A stretch of DNA of 64,000 bases from Lumbricus terrestris (GCA_949752735.1 OX457041.1:26282076-26346075); one strand, 5' to 3'; positions 44,213 to 55,584 are shown, counted from the first letter of the stretch. Translations and numbers: made by a program. The notes: generated by a model from the letters alone, not told the origin.

Positions 44213-47200
44213 ATGGCAGAATACGGAAGTGTAGTGACAGATTTTGAATCGATGAAAAAGAAGGATTTGGAGGAAGAATGTATTGTGAGAAAGATAGAAC
44301 CATTTGGTCTTGAACGGAAAGAAATGGTGAGGCGATTAAAGGAGTACGAGAGAAGGAGAGGAAGAGAGGAAGGAGATGTTGAGACGGATGCTGATGATGG
44401 GGAAGGGGTTACAGAGGAAAGAGAAGGGGAACAACGTGAACAGACAGGCAATGAGAGGCTGAAGATTGAATTGGCCCGTGCGGAGGAAAGAAGATTTATT
44501 GCTGAGGGAGCAGCAGCAGAACAGAAAGCAAGAGCGGAACGAGACAGAATGGAGATGGAGATTACTTTGATGCGCGAGAAGGCACAGCTGGGTCTTTTAC
44601 GAGGTAACTCGAGAGACAATGATTATGCAGAAAGTACAGCAGAAGTGAATAGGTCAAAAACGATTAATGTTTTGCCGAGCATGCATGAAAATGAAGATCC
44701 GATCAGTTTTTTTCATAGTTTCGAGAAAGTAGCAAGGTTACATGACATACAACAAACTGAACTGCCTAAACTACTACCTTCTCTGTTGAATGCTACTCTA
44801 AGAACACATTACAATCGTTTGTCGTACGAAGTCTGCTGTGACTACAGGCAAATCAAAACAGAAATTTTGGCTGCATGCCAAATGAATCCAAAGTATTACT
44901 TAGAGAAATTAAGAACAATGCATAGAACGGGAAGAGAGACATATACTCAATTTTTGTGCCGATTGAGGGATATGCAAGAGTACTATTTAGAGGCAAGAAA
45001 TATTGAGGATTTTGAAGCGTTGAAAGACGACATGCTAAGTGAGAGGCTGAAGGAATCGTTTCAAAACGAGATTAAATTCTTCGTTGAGGCGAGAAGGCCC
45101 ACAAGTGCAGAAGAAGTGGCAGCATATGCTGATCTGCATTACGAGTGTACAAAGGAAGCGAAAAGAGGGAGTAATGTTGAGAGACGTGGATGGAGTAGGC
45201 CCAAGCCTGTAAATGCAGATGGAGGCATAGGCGTGCAAAACACGCAATGGGTGAGGGAAAAGGAGAAGGTTGTAGGCCTAGGTGACAAACAAAGGCAAGG
45301 TGAAATGATGAATAAGGCCAGCAACAATGCACATAAATCAAACCACTGGCAAACAAACAAACAGTCACAAAATGGATGTTTCTTGTGTAAGAGTGTGCTG
45401 CATCAATGGCGGCAATGTCCAGGCAAAGATAGTGCAAAAGTTAACTTTGTGCATGATTTGTCGCACATAAACAGCATTGCTGATTATCAAAATAATTTCA
45501 TTGTGCCTGTAATGTTGGATGGTGTTTGTCTGAAAGCGCTTAGGGACACAGGGTCTCAGATTACTCTGGTAAATGCTGACTTTGTAAGAGGTAAGCCATT
45601 TGCTAAACAGGGGCCTATCAATGTTCAATGTGCTTTTGGGAAGATTCAACCAGTAGCAATGGCTGAACTCAAAATTTCTTCACCACAGTTTGGAACAGAT
45701 AGGGAAGTCGTGATCCAAGCAGGGGTAGTCCAAGGACTAAAAGTGGACATGATTCTGGGTCACGATACGTTTGTTGAAAACAGAGATTTGGTAGATATGG
45801 CGGTGTGTGCAATGAATGAAGGGAATGTGAAGACAGCAGTTGAAGGAAATGATCCTAGTCAACAAGAATCGGAAAGCAAGCATGACCTAGATAAAGGGAT
45901 GCTGCAGACGATGATAGCAACAAGAGTGAAAGACTACGGGAGTCCAGATGTGAACAGGGATCGGATTGCACAAGATGCGAACGGTTCAAAGGTCAAGCCG
46001 GCGGAGGCAGAGACAACAGAAGCTGATGCAACTAACAAAGAGAAAGAGGAAAATAGCACGTATCTTGGTAAAGATGCGGAAGAATTCATGAAAGAACAAG
46101 AAGCAGATTCAACATTAAAAGGTGTATGGAATCGAGCCAAAGAAGGAAAGGAACCGTATGTCATGAGCAAAGGCATACTGTACAAACGAAAAGAAACACT
46201 GGTTGAGAAAAATGCAGAAGATTTGGCAAAGAACCTTAGACTAGTTGTTCCAGTCTGCTATAGACAGAAGTTGTTGGAGATGAGTCATGATTCAAGGTGG
46301 GCGGGGCATAGAGGCGTGAAGGCGACGAGAGCATGCCTGCGAACGGAATACACATGGCCTGGAATGGATGAAGAGATAGCTGTGTACGTTAGGTCATGTC
46401 CGATTTGTCAAAAGACGGCAAATATACCTAAAAATCATAGAGTTCCGTTACAAGAGACTCCAATCGTGGAAGTGCCATTCCAAACCGTCGTGATAGATCT
46501 CTGCGGACCAATCACACCTGCTTCCAGTAGTGGAAAGAAGTATGTGTTGATTATGATTGATCAAATGACTCATTGGCCAGAATTTATAGCCTTGGGATCC
46601 ATGAATGCAGACAGAATATGCAAAGCAATGATTGAAGTGTTCTCACGTGTAGGCGTGCCAAAATACATTATTTCGGATAATGGCAGTCACTTCAAAAATC
46701 AGTTGGTTCAGGGATTGGAGAAAATGTTAGGCATAAGTCCTATATTTTCCACAGTGGAACATCATGAGACAGCCGGAAGCGCAGAAAGAATGATAAGAGT
46801 CTTAAGAGACATGCTGAAGAAAGTGACGAGTGAAGAGCCGAGAACATGGGAAGCAGCACTTCCGTTCTTAGCGTTCAGTTGCAGACAAATCCCGTCAACA
46901 GTCACTGGATTTGCTCCATTTGAATTGCTTTACTCGCATGATGTCGTAGGACCATTGCAAATACTGAGAGATGCATGGACAGGACAACTGGACAGCCCAA
47001 AGCCGAAGAAAAGCGTCATTGAATACTTGACTATGACACAGACACACATGAAAAGATGTGCAGAGATTGCAGCAGAGAATACGAAGCAAGCTCGTCAATC
47101 TGCAAAGTATTATTATGACAGACAGTCATCTGACCGGAAGTTGGAGCCAGGTGAAGAAGTCTTGTTATTAAGACATGCGACAGAGAATAAACTTTTGGCA

Positions 47201-48826
47201 CAATGGGATGGACCATTCAAAATTCTCAGGAAATTGTCGAACGTGAACTATGAAATTGACATGGAAAAAGGTGCAAAAGTGTATCACATTAATCTCTTAC
47301 GGAAATGGTTTCCGAGACCAGAACTGAGAGGTACTCCAAGTGTGAATGTGATCTTGACAGCTGATCCACCACAGGAGGAATATGAAACATTGCCAGTTGT
47401 TGATGACAGTGACGCCACCTGTGGAGTAAGTGAGCATTTAACTGAAGAACAGAAAGGTCAATTGAATGAAGTCTTACATGATTATGAAGACAGATTTTCT
47501 GAACAGCTAGGGAGAACAGCAATGATTAAGCACAAGATTAAGTTGACAACGGACAAACCGATAGCACCAAAGATGTATCGAATACCAGAAAGTTTAAAGG
47601 AAAAAGTGCATGAACAAATCAAAATTATGCAAGAAAATAATTTGATTGAAGAATCGACTTCTGCCTACGCAAGTCCAATTGTATGTGTCATGAAGAAGGA
47701 TAAATCGATTAGGATTTGTTCAGACATGAGATCGATAAACAGTATAACGGAGCCAGACGAATACCCAGCAAGTGACATGAGGAACATACTGGAAAGAGCA
47801 GCAGGAGCTATGTATGTGACAGGACTGGATTTACAACAAGCCTTTTATCAGGTGGAGTTAGAGGAAGACAGTCGGCCATACACTGCGTTTAGAACACCGT
47901 TTGGATTGTTTCAGTACACAGTCTTACCTAATGGAGCTCGGAATGCAAGCAAGTGTTTTCAAAGGTTAGCCGATCAAGTGCTAAAAGGTGCTGAAGAGTA
48001 TTCAGCCGCGCATATTGATGACATCATAATTTTCTCAAAGACATGGGAAGACCACATACAGCATCTGAGAGACATATTAACACGTCTCAGGAGAGCAAAC
48101 CTTACTGCAAATTTGAAAAAGTGCCGATTTGGGCAGAGATCGATAAAGGTATTAGGTCATGTTCTGGAACAAGGAATGATCAAACCGGACCCTGAAAAGA
48201 TTAGTGCGATACGTGATTATCAGATACCGAAAACGAAACGACAGGTTCGTGCCATTCTTGGTTTAGCAAATTTCTACAGGCGCCATCTACCGAAGTTCGC
48301 GGAAATAGTAGCTCCATTGACAGAGTTAACACGCAAAGACAAGGCAGATCGTGTGAAGTGGACTGAAATTGAAGACACAGCGTTCAAAGCATTAAAGGCA
48401 GGAATGACTTCAGACAGATTCATTGTACCGCCAGATGTAACAAAGCCATACATTTTGAGGTGCGACGCTTCAGGAACGGGTTTAGGTGCGGCGATTTTAC
48501 AAAAAGATGCAGAAGGGATTGAAAGACCCATCAGTTATGCCAGTCGCAAGTTACTGGACCGAGAACTCAGAATGAGCACTGTTGAGAGAGAGACGTTATG
48601 TGTTGTCTGGGCGTTGAATCACTATCAACAATACACGTATGGAGCCAAAGTGGATGTCTACACAGACCACAATTGCTTACGATGGTTACAAACTATGGCC
48701 AATACAAACCCACGTTTAACAAGATGGAGTCTAGCCATCCAACGCTATGACGTAACCATTAATTATGTGCCTGGGAAACATAATGGTTTAGCAGATGGCT
48801 TATCTCGGGCACACTCTGATAACTAA
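44213..48826 (+). CDS. Gag-pol polyprotein with integrase upstream of reverse transcriptase (1537 aa)
   Basis: Retrotransposon polyprotein, single uninterrupted frame. aa 10-45: SAP-like helix-turn-helix (MKKKDLEEE..GLERKEMVRRL); aa 55-135 Glu/Arg-rich coiled coil; Gag core; CCHC zinc knuckle CX2CX4HX4C at 389-402. Protease DTGS at 445-448 with ILGHDTF downstream. Integrase: H692, H699, C729, C732 zinc site; catalytic D762, D822, E858 (exact D-X35-E); GPF module at 1000-1002. Reverse transcriptase: D1206 and the box HIDD at 1267-1270 (His where Tyr/Phe is usual). RNase H: D1418, E1460, D1485, D1528, ending GLADGLSRA. No chromodomain. No frameshift separates gag from pol, so Gag would be made by proteolysis or another route. 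All catalytic residues seen are intact. Confidence 0.95.
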   Translation: MAEYGSVVTDFESMKKKDLEEECIVRKIEPFGLERKEMVRRLKEYERRRGREEGDVETDADDGEGVTEEREGEQREQTGNERLKIELARAEERRFIAEGAAAEQKARAERDRMEMEITLMREKAQLGLLRGNSRDNDYAESTAEVNRSKTINVLPSMHENEDPISFFHSFEKVARLHDIQQTELPKLLPSLLNATLRTHYNRLSYEVCCDYRQIKTEILAACQMNPKYYLEKLRTMHRTGRETYTQFLCRLRDMQEYYLEARNIEDFEALKDDMLSERLKESFQNEIKFFVEARRPTSAEEVAAYADLHYECTKEAKRGSNVERRGWSRPKPVNADGGIGVQNTQWVREKEKVVGLGDKQRQGEMMNKASNNAHKSNHWQTNKQSQNGCFLCKSVLHQWRQCPGKDSAKVNFVHDLSHINSIADYQNNFIVPVMLDGVCLKALRDTGSQITLVNADFVRGKPFAKQGPINVQCAFGKIQPVAMAELKISSPQFGTDREVVIQAGVVQGLKVDMILGHDTFVENRDLVDMAVCAMNEGNVKTAVEGNDPSQQESESKHDLDKGMLQTMIATRVKDYGSPDVNRDRIAQDANGSKVKPAEAETTEADATNKEKEENSTYLGKDAEEFMKEQEADSTLKGVWNRAKEGKEPYVMSKGILYKRKETLVEKNAEDLAKNLRLVVPVCYRQKLLEMSHDSRWAGHRGVKATRACLRTEYTWPGMDEEIAVYVRSCPICQKTANIPKNHRVPLQETPIVEVPFQTVVIDLCGPITPASSSGKKYVLIMIDQMTHWPEFIALGSMNADRICKAMIEVFSRVGVPKYIISDNGSHFKNQLVQGLEKMLGISPIFSTVEHHETAGSAERMIRVLRDMLKKVTSEEPRTWEAALPFLAFSCRQIPSTVTGFAPFELLYSHDVVGPLQILRDAWTGQLDSPKPKKSVIEYLTMTQTHMKRCAEIAAENTKQARQSAKYYYDRQSSDRKLEPGEEVLLLRHATENKLLAQWDGPFKILRKLSNVNYEIDMEKGAKVYHINLLRKWFPRPELRGTPSVNVILTADPPQEEYETLPVVDDSDATCGVSEHLTEEQKGQLNEVLHDYEDRFSEQLGRTAMIKHKIKLTTDKPIAPKMYRIPESLKEKVHEQIKIMQENNLIEESTSAYASPIVCVMKKDKSIRICSDMRSINSITEPDEYPASDMRNILERAAGAMYVTGLDLQQAFYQVELEEDSRPYTAFRTPFGLFQYTVLPNGARNASKCFQRLADQVLKGAEEYSAAHIDDIIIFSKTWEDHIQHLRDILTRLRRANLTANLKKCRFGQRSIKVLGHVLEQGMIKPDPEKISAIRDYQIPKTKRQVRAILGLANFYRRHLPKFAEIVAPLTELTRKDKADRVKWTEIEDTAFKALKAGMTSDRFIVPPDVTKPYILRCDASGTGLGAAILQKDAEGIERPISYASRKLLDRELRMSTVERETLCVVWALNHYQQYTYGAKVDVYTDHNCLRWLQTMANTNPRLTRWSLAIQRYDVTINYVPGKHNGLADGLSRAHSDN

Positions 48827-49102
48827 ATGTGTTAAAGGCTAATAGTCTTTATATCGACTAATGTTGGAGTTATGCTGGAGCTACATTGTAACTTGTTAAG
48901 TAGCCTAGATAGCTTATGTATGCTGCATATTAGCCGCTTCTGTTTGTGTGTATTTTTATGTGAGGAGTCTACGCAACGGTTGCTACGAAGGCCTGGTGAC
49001 GACCGATTGATCACTTGTGCTCATGTAACATAACCGCAGTCCAACGAGCCTCGGCCATACAGTTCATTCCATCTGATGCTCGACCTGGAGCCAGAAGCAT
49101 TT

Positions 49103-49114
49103 GAAGTGGGATGA
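49103..49114 (+). promoter_or_regulatory. Polypurine tract of the LTR element
   Basis: gaagtgggatga immediately before the 3' LTR; plus-strand primer position. Only moderately purine-pure. Confidence 0.6.
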
Positions 49115-50138
49115 TGTAATGGAAGAGGGGGCTGGGTTATGAGGGATGGATTTGAATAATGTAGAGGCAACCGGACATTGTGTAGAGAATTTTTAATTTG
49201 TAGGTCCTATGGACATTATGTAGAGAACTTTTAATATGGATGAAACTGAACATTATGTTTAGAAGAAGTAAAGACGATTAAGTGGATTAGATTGAACACT
49301 GTAGGCATGAGAATGAACATTATAAATATAGAATACCGACAACTAGAAACGTAAAGGACTCTAGGGTAATATAAATATTATATAGATATATACATAGAGA
49401 CGCAGACTGGAAGACGCAGACTGACTCAGAGCAGGCAGATAGTAGTAGGCTACACTGCAGGCGGAAAGGCAATAGCAAGGGGACTGTGCAGAGCTAGCCT
49501 AGGGTAGAAGAAACGGAGGTATGAATTATGACCATAAAAGGAGTGAAGATGACCATATAAGGAGAGAAAAATGGATAGATAGAAAGGGGCTGAGGCAGGC
49601 AATGGAAGGAATGGATAAGTAGGGGACGAAAATATTGAGTCAGGGTTCACTCTGAGAAAGCAGCCGGAGGAAACGAACGGAAGGAGAAATCTACTCGAAA
49701 AGGGATTTACTCTTAGAAGGAGTTAGGGAGAGAATGATTCAGAAGAAGGAACTGCTCCTGAGGAAAAAGATTGAGAAAATAGATCAATGCGACTGAGAAG
49801 AAATCAGCACGTTAGGTCTACAATCTAGAAGTGTAGGAGTGAAGTGCAGGAATATAGTGTAGGAAACAGACTGAAGAAGACTTAACAACACGCTATGAAA
49901 ACGATATTAATTATAAATAAAAACACTGTAAGATAATAAGCTACATATATAATACAAGAACGGAAAACTAACTGTCTTATTCTATACTCATCGAGTCGTC
50001 AAAAGAACCACGCTACCACATACCCGAGGAGACTGGAGGAGACTGAAAACCACACCGCTGCCACCAAGGATAGTTTTAATTAGTTGATTGGCCAGGAGTT
50101 AATAAGAAGCGCACGACAATCAACTTTAAAACATTACA
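49115..50138 (+). repeat. 3' LTR (1024 bp)
   Basis: Same length and, by eye, same sequence as the 5' LTR. Confidence 0.95.
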
Positions 50139-50143
50139 ACTAG

Positions 50144-52344
50144 CTAGTCAATAATTAGTAATTAGCATAAACTATGACATAGGCGGCAGGCCTAAGTGGT
50201 TTGTTTCGACAGAGAAACGTCTGTCTTTCCGGCCAAGAGGAAAACCGATTGTTTGATCACTAAGCTCTCGCAGAATATTTAAATAGATATAAATAGTATA
50301 CACAGGCCTACTTCACCGCAGCTAGCTTATCCTGCAGTCTTAACACTCAGGAGCAGAACTTTGCGCGGTTGTCTTTCAAATTACACTGTATTCCTCTCGT
50401 AGCGCTTACAAGCTATGTATTTATAAGGCTGGGAGTTTTCCCTTTCTGTTTGTATGGATGCGTGGTGTCCCACGAAAGGCTCTGAAACCGCTGAGTTTCG
50501 GTTGACAAATTTTTAAAAAATCACTCCTGTCCAAATTTGTAGGTCAACGCGACTATTTTCGGCTCTCAATTCACTTTAAAACCAGAGAAATGAGCGTTTT
50601 AATTCGACGCGTAGTTAGCGCAGCGCATAGGCCTAATATGCGCTAACTACGCGTCGAATTAAAACGCTCATATATTATATTATGCAGATTTAATCAGCCA
50701 CGTTGCCGTTGCACATAAACTATGGCGTCGCCATTAGTCAGCAGACGACAGTTCGCATGACGTCATGCATGACGTCATTCAGCGCCTCAGATTCACATTT
50801 CGGTGTGACATTGCGCGCGTTACAAATGTATTTAATAATAGGCCTAATAATAATAATAATACCTTGGCGTAATTCTCGCCTAATAATAATTTTTTTTTAT
50901 TCAACAATCTGTTTGACAAACCGCAACCGGTTACAGTGCACAATTATATGCAGTTGAAACAATAATATTCACAAGAACGCAGATCACAGAAATCTTGACT
51001 ATAGGCTACTGACAGAATAGACAGCCTGCAACAATTGTATTAACCAAGCTATTGATAGGCACTCTCATGCAGTGCAGAATCCACAGAGAAAGGAGAATGC
51101 GAATGTGTTTGTGTGTGTGCATGTGTGCGTTTGTCCAGAATTATTCGCCTACAGTTTCGCAGCTATGCCTATTGATCACCAGAACAACCAAGTGGAGGGT
51201 TGGTGAATCTCTCTCACCACGGGGACCTGCGTGGGGACGAAAAACCGAAATTCTGCTAGTTTCATATAATATTCGCGCAGTTTCGCAGCTTTATGCCTCA
51301 AACCTTGCAGCTAGAGATAGAGAGCGACCAGGGCCACCACCCACAGTCAGCACACACACCCGCCCCTGCGGGGCGGGTCATGCTTGACTTTTTTGGGGGG
51401 AAGCGGGGGGCGCTGGAGGTTTGACGAAAACCCCGAAATTTAACGGTCAACGCGGGCTATCCCAGAGGATTAGTAGGCCTATCGTAAACCCAAAATTACT
51501 CGGGCAACGCCGGGTCCCATATCTATGGGACCCGGAGTAGGCCTATGCCTAGGCCTATAAATCCTGCTCATTGATTCTTTGGCCGCCACTTCCAATTTCT
51601 TGCTATCAGGTATGTTCGCAAATTCCCACGTGAAGGTATAATTATGTAAGATCCATCGTGTAGCCTAAGTGCTAGTTCCGGAGGTTGCATCGCTTGAATA
51701 CGTTGAAATGAAGGACCAATGAGGTCTAACCGCTACCACACACAGTGATGTAGTTACCGTAAAAAGCCACGTTCAACAGTCGTGTTTGGGGCACAGATGT
51801 CGCTCTAGTGGCATCAATCAAGGGCAATGAACTTCACTTTGACAATCTGAGATTTTCGATTAAAAAAACATTTGTCGTACACTCAGCAAAATGATTTTTT
51901 TTCGCTATGTCCCTATTCCTATTCCTATTCCTATTCCCGTCTTTATTGGTAGAACCAAACTAACTTAATATGGCTGAGTAAAGTAATCGTTCAGCCTGTG
52001 ACAAAATTTGTTAGGCATAAATTATGCCTATTTTACAGCTCAATAAGCGTAATATTAGTGAGCGTGCTGCGCGCGAAGAGGTTCCGTTTGTACATCGCAG
52101 GGAACAACGTATACGAGCATGTGAATACACGACTGAGGCGGATCGAATGAGCCCCCCTCGGCGGAATATAAATGACTGATGACCGACCGGTCGATATACA
52201 TTTATGTCCGATCAGCAGCAGGTGGTTTGGTGTATGGTGACGTAAGAGACACTCAACTCTTTATAGTCTACCCACACAGGAGCGTATTATAGTACCCAAG
52301 CTTTTAACTTCGGCAAGTGGTTTAAAAATACATGACGTGCCTCT
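50144..52344. other. Stretch without gene; repeats and hairpins
   Basis: Holds a perfect long palindrome (50590-50671), short perfect hairpins at 51359-51379 (ACCCGCCCC-tgc-GGGGCGGGT) and 51510-51535, and fragments of a diffuse repeat (tatctcgg..ttttaaagtgaatt) shared with 53720-53790 and 61495-61600. The word taggcctat is frequent from here on. No coding homology seen. Confidence 0.6.
50590..50671. repeat. Perfect 33-bp inverted repeat with 16-bp spacer
   Basis: Arms 50590-50622 and 50639-50671 are exact reverse complements (begin atgagcgttttaattcgacg); spacer gcgcataggcctaata. The left arm is part of a diffuse interspersed repeat. Confidence 0.95.
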
Positions 52345-52722
52345 GTATGTATGTATGTATGTATGTATGTATGTATGTATGTATGTATGTATGTATGTAT
52401 GTATGTATGTATGTATGTATGTATGTATGTACGTACGTACGGATGTATGTATGTATGTACGTACGGATGTATGTATGTATGTATGTATGTATGTATGTAT
52501 GTATGTATGTATGTATTTATGTATGTATTTATGTATGTATGTACGTATGTATGTATGTATGTATGTATGTATGTATGTATGTACGTACGTACGGATGTAT
52601 GTATGTATGTACGTACGGATGTATGTATGTATGTATGTATGTATGTATGTATGTATGTATGCATGTATGTATGTATGTATGTATGTATGTATGTATGTAT
52701 GTATGTATGTATGTATGTATGC
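52345..52722. repeat. (GTAT)n array with internal duplications
   Basis: About 375 bp of GTAT/TATG; the variant block gtacgtacggatg occurs in two near-identical clusters (52433-52468 and 52582-52620). All long frames here are artefacts. Confidence 0.97.
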
Positions 52723-54803
52723 AAGCCGTAGCAATGTGGTGTTTTGGGTGTTTGAACACCCCAAATGATATAGTGTAGAACTGAAATGGTGCATTAATAC
52801 TACACTGTGGCACATGATTTTAGAACTAAGCGGGTTTAATTTTGACGCTCTTTTTCTATGCTAGCTGGGGGGCCCGCGTTGCCCGGGAAATTTAAGTTTT
52901 TCTTCCCCCAACACAGGCTCACCCGCTCCTGTGAGGCCGGTTCACCCTCTAGGGTTCTCGGCGTTGCTCAGTAAATTTCTAGTTTTTGCCCAACCCCAAT
53001 CCTAACTCCACCTCCAACACCGCCTCGCTCAACTCCCACCCCGTTCCACCCATCTCGCATCTCTCTGTGGTATCCCGACGTTAGTCGTAAAATTTCGGTG
53101 ACCTCTCCCTTCTCATTCCCTCTTCCCTGTTCCCCCCACTATTTCTCTCCTCCCGCACTCCTTTCCCCTCCACTCCAGTCCCGTTCCACCCATCACCTGT
53201 CCCACCCTTCTCTACCATTCCTTCCAACTCATCCTTTTCTCTCCATGCACTTTCGTTCCGCCCCTTCCCGTTCCACCCTCATCATCAATCATCAGTGTCC
53301 GTGGGTTCATCGCCCGCAGGTGCTTGATGCTATTTTCGTGCATCAAATTTCATTCGAGTGACTTTTTACTGCCAGAGTATCGACACACATCTGGCAAAAC
53401 CTCCTCCTTTTCCCAGGTTTGGGACTGGCACTGACCGAACCCGACAAGTTTCAGAGTCCCACCTTCGCACAATGATAAAGATAATTTATTCCCCTCTGCT
53501 TGGAATGGCCTCCCCACCTCTGCGGGTTAAACTCATGTCTTGGGCTCCTCTTCGTCTACAGTAACTCCTTGGCCGAAGACATATTTATCTTTTCCCAGGG
53601 TTTTGCACTGAGAGCACCTAATTTTGGCTTAAAATGACGTAAAAATGACGTCAAAATGACATCAAAAGCATTATGGTCATTATTGCACAGCGATGCAAAT
53701 TTATGGCGTCTTGTAGCGATAAGTATAGGCCTACTGCGTCGAAATTTAAACTGTCTATATCTCGGGATTTAAAGTGAATAAAGTGCTGAAAATAGCTCTA
53801 TAGTATACTGGTGAACCTCTGTCCGTATGAGATGTTTCAGGTCAATAGCTGCAAAATTGAGGGTTTGCATTCTGGACAAACATACACACATGCTCCCTTA
53901 TAGACATAGATGTGACATATCACAAATAGATTATATCATGATCATAATCTTATCATTTTGATAATGTGGAAGCTCAGCAATGATACCTAAGTCAATAGAG
54001 TTCCACAATTTAGACTCAGCTATATTCCTATTTTCCTAATACCGTAGTGAATTGTTTGATATTGGTTTGGCATGAGGTGTGTGCTATACTATGTCGACTG
54101 ACAAACTAACAACGTTGGAGAGATGACATAAGAGCAGAGAATACCTTTTTTGAAGTCTACAAGATTTTCACTAGAAAGGAGACCGTGCAAATGGAGATGA
54201 TTTTGAATTTAGCACCAAACAGAACAACTCTGATACATATATGTGTAAATTGTTTAAGAAATCTAATCATAAGGAACATTGTTGCAAAAATTCTTCAGTG
54301 CAAAAATTCTTCTGTGCCTTCTGGTAGTCTGAGAGTGAGCTAGGAAAGATAGGCTATAATTATAGATTAAGCATTCCAGCTTAAATTGCAGTAGTTTTAA
54401 CACAGACTGCGCATCTTCTGACCTACTTTATATGCTTATTATGCTACATTATTGCAATACAATACCATATTGGCCCATTTGAAACTTTTGAGTGGTGTAG
54501 TAGGCAGTTGTACTGCAATGTGTAATGTATCGGCCGTCCAGGGCTGTACTGCTAAATTTTGAGGTGAGTACACGCTGACCGGGAGAAAAACCGACTTTTT
54601 CGGGCAAAACATTTCTGGCGGCTGTCATCCGGCCAAAAATTTCACCATTTTCCCGTCCGAAAAATCTTATGACCTTTTTTAAGCCATCCGGCCAAAAATT
54701 TACTCAATTTTCCCGCGGCCGTCCAAACTAGCTATGAGAGCACGCTCCTCCAAACTCCTCAGTCAGTCGATTCAGTGGCACGTGTCGGCTTGCTCATTGT
54801 CGA
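52723..54803. other. Stretch without gene
   Basis: Starts with a half copy of the GGCCGTAG family (to about 52860), then a C-rich degenerate repeat (52870-53300, with gcgttgcccgggaaattt and related words). 53310-54800 has no recognised content apart from diffuse-repeat fragments. Confidence 0.5.
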
Positions 54804-54811
54804 GTAAACAC

Positions 54812-54962
54812 CATAGGTGCAATCACGTCCTAAAAGTTTGGGGGGGACCAAATGAATCACGTCCTAAAAGTTGGGGGACCATAATGATAAAGTCAATGGG
54901 ACCAGTCAAAAGTTGGGGGGGGGGACGCGTCCCGTGTGTCCCATAGGGTGGTTGCGCCTATG
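54812..54962. mobile_element. Short hAT-like MITE, inverted relative of 22309-22455
   Basis: Ends CATAGGTGCAATCACG / GGTTGCGCCTATG; flanking 8-mers gtaaacac (54804-54811) and gtaaacag (54963-54970), 7/8 match. Internal gggggggggacgcgtccc and aaaagttgggggacc match the other copy in reverse. Confidence 0.65.
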
Positions 54963-55303
54963 GTAAACAGCCCCCCCTCCCAAACAAAATCTTGACTACG
55001 GCCTTATAATATCTATGTGTAAACCATACCACGGTATACCGTATACGCAATCAACTGAAATCAGGATTGGAAATGTATTTCTACAAATAGTAGAAATATC
55101 CTTGCGAAACTGCTCACTGTGCTTGCTCAGGTCCATGCGCAAAGGGAGTCATACTGTACAGTAGGTCTAATAGACACTTTTGCAGCAAGAAGATAATATC
55201 AAACGGATAAAGGCTTATGTTGCCTATATGTTGCCAACCTCTGCTCAGTCTGCTGTACGGTGTACACAATGAAAGTGGATCATTTTATGAAGCGTCGCAT
55301 AGC

Positions 55304-55560
55304 CTATATAGCGCTTAAGTTCGACTCAAAACTGCATGTGTTGCAAAGAGATAGGCAAGTTCGTGAAGAAATGTAAATTATATACAGAGTATGACTAAGA
55401 ACAGATCCCTGAGGCAGGCCATGTCCAGCAGGGACCCACGTGGATCGAGCTAGTAGAACCATGCACACAAAGGGAGCGGTCATATATAGAAAAGACTTCA
55501 AAAGAGGCTATCCATTCAAGAATGTTACCAGTCAGACCAAATGAACATATTCATTAATTA
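55304..55560 (-). pseudogene. Probable LINE reverse transcriptase scrap
   Basis: Minus-strand frame contains VPAGHGLPQGSVLSHTLYII, close to the non-LTR RT motif GxPQGSVLSPxLF. Little else is conserved; a short decayed fragment is the best reading. Confidence 0.4.
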
Positions 55561-55584
55561 ATCAATTCATTCATTCATGCATTC

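Larger units (their letters stand above)
42551..50143 (+). mobile_element. Full-length Gmr1-like LTR retrotransposon with target duplications
   Basis: Element 42556-50138 (7583 bp), bracketed by the 5-bp duplication ACTAG (42551-42555 and 50139-50143). Contents: 5' LTR, primer-site region, one gag-pol frame (44213-48826), a purine tract and 3' LTR. Each LTR starts TGTAATG and ends CATTACA, a perfect 7-bp inverted pair. The LTRs are the same length and I found no mismatch by eye, so insertion is recent. Pol order is PR-INT-RT-RH, the arrangement of the Gmr1 group of Ty3/gypsy-like elements. No envelope gene: only 288 bp separate the stop from the 3' LTR. Confidence 0.95.

Noticed and set aside
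45035..45649. Minus-strand frames inside gag-pol as an antisense gene
   Set aside because: Shadows of the coding strand without recognisable domains.
48827..49114. Envelope gene after pol
   Set aside because: Only 288 bp with no open frame of useful length before the 3' LTR.
51355..51385. Rho-independent-like terminator hairpin
   Set aside because: Eukaryotic setting and no T tract; it is a GC hairpin in repeat-rich DNA.
52261..52815. Six overlapping Tyr/Cys/Met- or His/Thr/Tyr-repeat frames
   Set aside because: Pure consequence of the GTAT tetranucleotide array.
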